DNA of 37,178 bases, taken from contig SZWC01023596.1 of the NCBI GenBank assembly GCA_023375785.1, positions 1 to 37,178 on the forward strand, written 5' to 3'. Position 1 is the stretch's first letter, and every line of letters begins with the position of its first letter. Shown piece after piece: positions 30,564 to 37,178 of this stretch. The stretch is from Penium margaritaceum. Lineage: Eukaryota > Streptophyta > Zygnematophyceae > Desmidiales > Peniaceae. Both the position numbers and the translations under genes were made by a program. Under the pieces are notes generated by a model. It was not told the origin of the DNA. It searched no databases and worked only from the letters and a program-made list of their open reading frames with translations.

Positions 30564-31611
30564 AGGTAAAAACGGAAATGGGCCTCCGAAGACTCGAAAT
30601 ATTCGAGTCTCCCTGCTCTGGGTCGTTGATGACAATTGCCCCTCAGTCTTGCGAAGGGGGTAAACCCCTGACGCGAAATGAGAACGCCATTCTGCGAACT
30701 TCGACGACGACTTCAAAGCAGGAGCTGGAGATCCAGCCTGTTACAGTGGTTCTCAGAGCGAGACGACCCTCGCGACCAAGGGTTCGACGGAAACGACGGC
30801 TACGACATAGATGAAACGCCGCCGGCAGCTGCAAGCAGCAGCAGAAACGCCAGAAGGGACTACGGTGTCTACACTTCACGGATTGAAGCGCCATAAAGTG
30901 CGTTAGAGAGCTTGAAAAAAGCTCTACTTTGTGGAGACTCTTACTTCTAGCCTCTCTTCACTTCCAGGGGGCTAGGAAGATTTTTGTGGGGCGGGTTGGG
31001 GAGTTCCCACCCTCTAAAACCACAAAATCCTCCTCATTTTGAAGGCTCCTTCAAAATCCCTTCATCCAAAGATTAGGACAGCGCCCCTCCCCAAGCTTAG
31101 GGACTCTCACGGCCTGAGAGAACCCAAAAAAGAAGGTGGGAGACACCTTGGGAATTTTTGGCGGCTCCCCCAACGCCGCCGGCTCAAGGAGGACGCCGCC
31201 AAGGGGCACGAGACATGACAAGAAGACGCAAGAAGAGACCAAGGAAGGCCAGAAGAGAAGAAACCAAGAAGACAAGAAGAAAAGTAGTCTTTTCGTTCTT
31301 GACTTTGTACTTGTTTGCCTTCTTGTTCTTTGGCTTAGTTTTGTGAGCGGTACTCACTCTCCTTGTCACTCCCTTGTATTATGATTTTCTGTTTTCCTAG
31401 ATCCTAGTTGCTACCAAGTGCCTTGAGTCACAGCCTAGGAGGACTAGCTTCTAAACCCACGACCTTGTGCCGACGTGGCGGCCTAGGAAAATAGAAATAC
31501 AAATTGAAATTGCCTCACCGATCGTGAGAGCAACACCTTAGGAGGCGATTCCTCCTCGTTGTGGGGTGATCCTCACAACAACCTTCACGTGCTAGTTGCA
31601 CGAGCGACGGG
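30564..31611 (+). other. Leader and possible 5' LTR region of gypsy element E
   Basis: No gene is recognised. Its place directly before gag means the 5' LTR and primer site should lie here or slightly upstream, but the 3' LTR is outside the window, so the borders cannot be set. No TGGTATCAGAGC site is present. Small stems occur at GACTCGAA/TTCGAGTC (about 30591-30609), and GGAGG/CCTCC and GTTGTGGGG/CCTCACAAC (about 31540-31582), just before the gag ATG. Confidence 0.45.
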
Positions 31612-32836
31612 ATGGCAAGTGCCGGACCGTCTAAGACCAACAAGGGCAAGGTGGTGACGGCGTCACCACGAGCTCTCGGTGGACTCCTAGTTTTGGGAGC
31701 CGCCGCTGCGAGCACGGTTGCCAACCCAAAGGCAACCGTACCGCCAAGGGCAACCCTACCGCCTAAGGCAACCGACGCCAACCTCGGCGACACCGAGAAG
31801 CATGTGGAGGCCGCAAAGGTGCTCGACGAGCACGTCGACGCGCACATGGGCGATCCCCATGCGACGGACGACGCGATGGAGGAGGAACTTCCGGAGGAGG
31901 ACCCTGACGACGAGCACGACGTCGACGATGGCGAAGGCGACGAGGATCGCGACCATCGCCATCGTCATGCGACGAACTCGAGCCGATTGCTCGAGAAGGG
32001 CAAGACGCTCGCCGCATCGCCTGAAGCTGCCGACGGCAGCGAGACTGCCAAAAGCAGCAAGGGCATTGAAAGCAGTCACACGGGAAGTTCCCGCGAGAAC
32101 GAGCCGGACGACGTTGCCGCAAAGGCAATTCGCGATGACCGTCGTAGGCTCGCGGAGTTTGCTGCCGAGGCCGCAGGCCAACTCAAGATCACTACCGGTG
32201 GTGGAGATACGGTGCCACTCGGAGGAATGGGGGCGGACCCTCCTTCCTACGATGCGGCCGTAATGGGGCAAGGCAGCGCCCACTCAAGCGTCGTCGCCAA
32301 CGACAGTCTCCTCCGAAAGGTGGGGCTCCTTGGAGGCGTGTACTCGAACCGTACCCTCTTGCAGTGGGTAAGTGTGCACGGACAACGCGAGGCCCTGGAG
32401 GCTATCGCCGATGCTCTGACGAAATCAGAGCTCAAGTTCGCGTTCGCCAACCTGCTGGCCCACGTCGGGGAGAGCATCACGGACCTTGACCGTGATCGCC
32501 AGCTGCAGCGCCTCGCCGCCCATGAGGCAAGCCGCCGATGCAACGACCTCGACAAGGCGTTGCAGAGCGTGACCCAGGTGCGGATGCAGCAGCAAGTGCA
32601 GCGTGCTGCAGCTACGGAGGCCACTGCCGGCGGCAGCGACGACTTGCCTACCTCGACGACTTCGGGGTCCGTCCTGAACACGTCCTTCCTCCACAGTGTG
32701 GAGATCTTCCGGATGGGCGTGAAGCTGACCGACTGGCTGAACCGCATGGAGCATGTCCTACGTGTCCACAAGGCACCACTCAGTCAGTGGGGCGACCTTG
32801 CCACGACGCTGCTTGAAGACAAACTCTTCAACTACC
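31612..32836 (+). CDS. Element E Gag, first exon
   Basis: The ATG at 31612-31614 opens a 408-codon stretch. The first half is low complexity: Ala/Thr/Pro, then an acidic run (MEEELPEEDPDDEHDVDDGE) and a His-rich spot. From about residue 230 an ordered region follows (KVGLLGGVYSNRTLLQWV, FANLLAHVGESITDLD). The start of the Gag domain follows (FRMGVKLTDWLNRMEHVL, LATTLLEDKLFNY). The frame stops at 32848-32850 unless the following stretch is spliced out; donor GTAC is at 32837 or GTACCT at 32843. Confidence 0.72.
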
Positions 32837-33263
32837 GTACTAGTACCTGAAAGGTGCTTTAATTATTTTTCTGACCCTTTTTTTTTATTTGTCCTAATTT
32901 CACACTGGTTATTTTGTCCATGTCCGCAATTGAGTTTCTGGCCTATTCGGATGTTTTTTCCGTTAATCCCGTCATGTGTGTTCGAATCCGAAGAAAATGC
33001 AAGAATCGGTCATGTGCAAGATCCTCGCTTGGGCGGAGCTACATGCGCACCGCTCGACGCACCGACAGACTTCAAAGTTCGAAGTTCAAACTTCGACACA
33101 TGCAAGATTGCGCATGGGTGGGGTTGAGCCCAAACCGAGACAACTTTTTTTGTCCTCGTATGTAATGCAACCCTGGTCTTTTGTCTTTGTGTGAAATCCA
33201 CCAACCCCCACAAGCCTTTGTCTTCATGCTTTTATTATTTTGGCTCAACCTTTTAGTTTCTAG
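32837..33263 (+). other. Intron-like insertion in gag of element E
   Basis: The stretch is AT- and T-rich, begins GT and ends TTTAGTTTCTAG. A pyrimidine-rich tail and a possible branch site (GGCTCAAC) lie near 33242. Its 427 bases (421 with the second donor) are 1 mod 3, exactly the change needed to join NY to WYVVKEW in frame. It contains a small palindrome, TCGAAGTTCAAACTTCGA. It could instead be a decayed insertion. Confidence 0.6.
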
Positions 33264-34117
33264 TATGGTACGTGGTCAAGGAGTGGACTGCGCAGCAGCC
33301 GCACCTCGAGTGGCAGCCTATGCCGTGGGAGGCCTTCTGCGCGATCATGCGTAAGAAGTGTACCCAACGCAAAGAGGCGCAGCGCGCCTTCCACAAGATC
33401 AAGGACTTCAAGCAGCTGGGCAGCTCGCTCGAATCCTACTTGAGCGAGTTCACCGCACTCGTGGAGGAAGCCGAAAGCTTCACCGAGGGCGATGGCACTC
33501 AGACGTTCAAGTACCCGGAGTGCATGCTGCTGGAGTACTTGCGTGATGGTCTCGCCAGCAAGAAGCTGAAGGTCAAGACCACCACGACAGCCACTGGCCA
33601 AGCTTGGACAAGCTGGAGGGCGTTGCGCGACTACATGAGCGAAGTGTATTCGGCGAACCCGAAACACTACTCTGATGCACGGCCGAACGCGCGTGCACAT
33701 CAGGGGCGCGACATGCGCGTGGACGCTGCAGGGGCTGGTGGGTCAGCCGGACAGGGAGGCGGGGCCAAGGGCAAGCAGCCTACAAACCCTCCAGCCAAGA
33801 AGGCTGGTGGACACAAGGGTCCCAACAACAAACGCAACCGTGAGAATGACGAGCTGTAGGCGGCACGTGAGTGTCGCAACGTAGCCTTTCGCGAAGGGCT
33901 CTGCCACAACTGCATGCAGCCGGGCCACTTTAGGGCTCAGTGCCCTGAGGCTGCTGGTTGTGGACAAGAGGCCGCAGCGCTAGCTACAGTAGCATCACCT
34001 CGGGGGGATGGTGCAGGAGGAGGTCACGGACAAGGCCGTGGACAGGGTCGCGGTCGCGGCAATGGGCCCGGCCGTGGTAACGGACAGGGCCATGGGGCGG
34101 GTTTTCCCCACCCCTGA
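33264..34117 (+). pseudogene. Element E Gag, second exon, with in-frame TAG, zinc knuckle and RGG-like tail
   Basis: The Gag domain continues with WQPMPWEAFCAIMRKKC, AFHKIKDFKQLGSSLESYL and MLLEYLRDGLASKKLKV. A basic Gly/Lys linker leads to NDEL, a TAG at 33857-33859, then AARECRNVAFREGL and the CCHC knuckle CHNCMQPGHFRAQC (33902-33943). The C-terminus is Gly/Arg/Gln-rich (GRGQGRGRGNGPGRG) and ends in TGA at 34115-34117. The TAG may be a CAG-to-TAG change or a readthrough stop; its context is not a known readthrough signal. Confidence 0.78.
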
Positions 34118-34145
34118 GTGACGTCAGTGGGGACCACTCAGGGGT
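34110..34145 (+). promoter_or_regulatory. Stem-loop spanning the gag stop codon of element E
   Basis: Arm 34110-34120 (ACCCCTGAGTG) pairs perfectly with 34135-34145 (CACTCAGGGGT) around a 14-base loop, and the gag TGA lies inside the first arm. A role in recoding or translation control is inference. Confidence 0.7.
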
Positions 34146-34169
34146 AAGACTGGATCACGAGTGTGAGTT

Positions 34170-35080
34170 CATGTTTCAGACGAGGATGTTAAACAATTTG
34201 AGTTTTTGACGAGTTCAAATTTCTCTTTTGTTTTCTCCCCTCTCATCGAACCTCATCCTGCACTTGTTGATCGACATTGCCCACTAAATCTTGCATCACC
34301 AGACGAGATGCATGACCGAACCTGCTTAGTGTTGGCGACACCAACCACTGTGCAAGAGTTGTGTAACACAGTGATTGAAGTAAACGCCCTCAAAGCGATG
34401 AGTTCAATCACATTCGCAGTACCTTTAGTCGACGATTTTGACCCAATGAAATTTAAAGACTGGAAGGTGCTGGCCGAATTCACACGTGCCCACAAGATGT
34501 GGACTCGAGTGGGTGAATCATGGGAGTTGCGACGCCCGTCGTACAGATTCCGTGTTTATCACAAACTTGGCTTACCGTCGTTGAGTCTGTTCACTCGAAA
34601 GAGTGGAGGCAACATGACGATGCAGTTCAAAGGACACCTAGCTGGTGCTCCCGTGAACGTACTGGCTGACACTGGAGGGGACGACTCTTTTGTTAGCCTT
34701 GGCTTACCCGACAGGCTGGCCTGAAGTACGAGCCATCGAATGGCGCAGTTGTTGTCGGTGACAACCGTACGGTACCCGTGATCGGTACTTGTAAAGCAAA
34801 AATTTGTATCCAAGGGTACACACAAAGTGTCACGTTGAAGGTACTCAATCTTCTTGACCCGTTCGACGTGGTGCTAGGCGATCCATGGCTTCGTGACAAC
34901 AAGGCTCTAATGTGCTTTGAATCAAAGCGTTTGATCCTCCGGAAAGGACAACGCCGCTTTACGTTGATTCCGAGTACGGAATTATCACCGACCCGACTCA
35001 AAGTCCATGCGAGCTTGTCTGCAATGCAGGTCAAGAGACTTATTCGACAAGGTTGTCGATACTTCTTGGCTCAGTTGTAG
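34170..35080 (+). pseudogene. Element E protease region (one frameshift)
   Basis: One frame (34170-34724) reads DEDVKQFEFLTSSNF, ITFAVPLVDDFDPMKF and then the aspartic protease motif NVLADTGGDDSFVS. A single-base shift near 34716 moves the reading to GLKYEPSNGAVVVGDNRTV, then FDVVLGDPWL, the second conserved protease block (usual form ILG-D-WL). The segment ends in TAG at 35078-35080, in frame with RT. The active-site Asp is kept. Confidence 0.78.
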
Positions 35081-36574
35081 AAAGTGGAGGACGACGTGAC
35101 GGAAGACACGCCACAAGAGATCAGATCTCTATTGGCGGAGTTCTCGGATGTATTCCAAGACCCACCGGCTGGGCTTCCACCTGAAAGACACATGCGCCAC
35201 ACGATTCCGCTGCAACCGAAGGCGACTCCTCCGTTCAGACCCATGTATCGCCTTAGTCGAGCAGAGAGGCGAGAGGCGAAACGCCAAATAAAAGAGTACC
35301 TTGCAAAAGGATGGATCAAGCCAAGTAGCTCGCCGTACGGTGCGCCGATCCTTTTTGTGAACAAAAAGGACGTTGGTTTACGCATGTGCGTGGATTACCG
35401 GGCGTTGAACAAGCTGAAGGTGAAGAATCGATTCCCCTTACCGCGGATTGAGGACCTTTTTGACCAACTCCAAGGCGCAAAAGTATTTTCGTCCTTGGAT
35501 TTGTCTCAAGGGTACCATCAAATCCGCATCACGGAAGATGATGTGCCCAAAACCGCGTTTGGAACGCACATGGGACACTATCAGTTCCGAGTGTTATGCT
35601 TCGGGCTTACAAATGCCCCGGCAACTTTCCAAGGAGAAATGAACCAAACTTTTGCCAAGCAACTCAGACAGTTTGTCTTGGTTTACGTGGATGACATCCT
35701 GGTTTTCTCCAAATCAATGGAAGAGCACATAGAACATCTGCGCGGAGTTCTTGCAATCCTTCGGGAACAGAAGTTCTATGCGAAAGTGAGCAAGTGCAAG
35801 TTTGCACAAGATGAGCTCGAGTACCTTGGACACATCGTCGGCAAGGATGGCATCCGTGTCGACCCACGAAAAGTCCAAGCCGTTGTGGACTGGCCACGCC
35901 CCAAAAATGTTAGGCAGATTCGGTCTTTCCTCGGCCTTGCAAACTGTTTTCGACGGTTTATGCAAGGGTATTCGACCCTGGTAGCACCGCTAACCAGGCT
36001 CACGCAAAAAGACGTGCGTTGGGAATGGACATCTGATTGCGAGAACGCTTTTCTCAAAGTCAAAGAGCTTCTATCCACGGCGCCCGTCCTAGCTCTTCCG
36101 GATCCATCGTAACCGTGGGAGGTTCGATGTGATGCGTCGGTAGTTGGACTTGGAGCGGTCCTCATGCAGAACGGTCACCCAGTTGCGTATGAGAGCCGGA
36201 AGCTCATACCCGCGGTAACGCGGTACACGACTGGGGATCAAGAGCTCCTTGCGGTAGTGCACGCTTTCAAGATGTGGCGTTGCTACCTCGAGGGTGCTGA
36301 AGGGGGTGTGACGGTCGTGACCGACCATAATCCATTGGTGTTTTTCCAAACGCAACCGAACCTGTCAAGATGACAGGCGCGTTGGAACGAATACCTGAGT
36401 CGATTATTGTTCACATGGGAATATCGGCCAGGACGCATCAATGTGGCCGATCCACTAAGCCGACAGCCTGTGGAAATCAAAGCAACCACCGAGATCAGTG
36501 GGTTTTTTATGGCCATTGCAACACCAACCGTACAACCACCAGATCCCCCTACACCTCTGCGTCAACCACCATGA
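35081..36574 (+). pseudogene. Element E reverse transcriptase and RNase H (three in-frame stops)
   Basis: RT covers [82 protein letters not shown] and the catalytic YVDD at 35684-35695. The connection follows (YLGHIVGKDGIRVDPRKV, FLGLANCFRRFMQGYS). RNase H has RCDASVVGLGAVLMQNG, AYESRKLIPAV, DQELLAVVHAFKMWRCYL, VTDHNPLVFF and PGRINVADPLSR. Stops are TAA at 36110, TGA at 36371 (where element C has Arg in LSRRQARW) and TGA at 36572. All keep the same frame, so only point changes separate it from an open reading. Confidence 0.88.
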
Positions 36575-37178
36575 GAGATTATCCATTACAACGATTTTGT
36601 AAACAGGATCCGGATGGGATACTGTGTGGATTCTTGGTTCCAAGACTCTCGAAATCTGGACAAGTACGGCTTGGTGGAGGCCGCAGGAATCTTCTGGCAC
36701 AGAGAACAAGTTGTTGTGCCAAACTCCGGAGACCTTCGAGCAAAGGTTATCTCCCAGTTCCACGACCCGTCGGTCGCAGGTCACGTGGGACCCCGAAAGA
36801 CCGGACAAGCACTCTCGGACCACTATTGGTGGCCAGGGTGGAGTGTCGATGTCCGTAAGTATTGCATGACATGCGACCCATGTCTTCGGAATAAGGCTAG
36901 AAACAAGAAGCTTGCGGGACTCCTCCAGCAGCTTCCCATTCCTGGGACTCCATGGGAGTGCGTCAGCATGGACTTCATTACTGGTCTTCCGGACACGGCC
37001 CGTGGCCATGATGCAATACTAGTGGTTGTGGATCTTTTGACGAAGATGACACACTTCATTCCTACAACCACTGACGTGAACGCAGAGGAGACCGCTCGTC
37101 TCTTCTTTGAGGGTGTCGTAAAGTACCACGGCTTGCCGTTGCGCATTATCTCCGATCGAGATCGAAAATTTGCTAGTA
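36575..37178 (+). CDS. Element E integrase, N-terminal part (continues beyond window)
   Basis: The zinc region is ISQFHDPSVAGHVGPRKTGQ followed by YCMTCDPCLRNKARN, the HHCC pattern that binds zinc and DNA ends. The core has its first Asp in VSMDFITGLPD (36971-36973), then ILVVVDLLTKMTHFIPT and HGLPLRIISDRDRKF, with the second Asp at 37154-37156. Unlike elements C and D, no active-site change is visible in this part. The catalytic Glu and any chromodomain lie outside the window. Confidence 0.88.

Larger units (their letters stand above)
31612..37178 (+). mobile_element. Ty3/gypsy retrotransposon (element E), internal region, truncated by window end
   Basis: The order gag, protease, RT, RNase H, integrase on the plus strand identifies gypsy. 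The 5' LTR is not delimited and the 3' LTR is beyond the window. Gag is split by an intron-like stretch, and in-frame stops lie at 33857, 35078, 36110, 36371 and 36572, with a frameshift near 34716. RT, RNase H and the visible integrase residues are otherwise well kept, so decay is modest. It is only distantly similar to element C. Confidence 0.88.

Noticed and set aside
30443..31480. A defined 5' LTR of element E starting at TGTCAAAACAG
   Set aside because: Without the 3' LTR in the window and without a recognisable primer binding site the borders cannot be supported.
32837..33263. The stretch as extra Gag coding sequence
   Set aside because: It is T-rich, has stops, and shifts the frame; the Gag domain continues only when it is skipped.
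3201..33859. TAG reassigned to Gln as the nuclear code, from TAG at Gln-like positions
   Set aside because: TGA and TAA stops occur in the same elements and they are decayed copies; point mutation explains all of them.

Overview
The window looks like a transposon-rich intergenic stretch of a nuclear genome from the green lineage, most likely a streptophyte alga or other early-diverging plant. Pointers are the spliced gene with short introns, the retrotransposons primed by initiator-methionine tRNA, plant-type Ty1/copia and chromodomain Ty3/gypsy elements, and stop codons that look like decay at methylated CG/CHG sites. The species is an inference (a charophyte such as Chara would fit); nothing in the sequence proves it. 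Four single 'n' characters (1990, 4625, 6133, 6722) mark assembly joins, and three of them damage reading frames.

Layout. 58-720 holds the last three exons of a plus-strand acyl-CoA oxidase-like gene, the only recognisable host gene. 1133-19142 is a nested stack. Two 277-base inverted arms built of 29-base tandem units (1133-1400 plus 10454-10462, and 18866-19142) enclose a 5'-truncated copia relic (B, plus strand: RNase H and 3' LTR, 10463-18182) and a 300-base palindrome (18210-18511). A chromodomain gypsy element (C, minus strand, 10636-16952) sits inside the RNase H of B. A complete young copia element (A, minus strand, 1401-10448) sits inside the left arm, with LTRs of 579 bases, a CATCA target duplication, a primer binding site and a polypurine tract.

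20559-26345 is a second decayed copy of the B family (D, minus strand), placed tail-to-tail with B. 26346-30042 is AT-rich and mostly without recognisable genes, but has G-tract repeats, a coding-like relic on the minus strand and a hairpin. 30043-30563 is a dense run of near-perfect palindromes. 31612 to the end of the window is a plus-strand gypsy element (E) with an apparent GT-AG intron in gag; it runs off the end inside integrase.

How the parts work together: each retroelement carries gag (capsid and nucleic-acid binding), protease, reverse transcriptase/RNase H and integrase, in copia order (PR-INT-RT-RH) in A and D and in gypsy order (PR-RT-RH-INT) in C and E; B keeps only RNase H. LTR divergence orders the insertions: C is old (about 60 differences in 769 bases by eye), A is very recent (two internal differences in about 578). 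The least expected signals are the foldback-like arms, a complete -1 frameshift module between gag and pol of C, the intron in gag of E, a stem-loop covering the gag stop of E, and the palindrome cluster.
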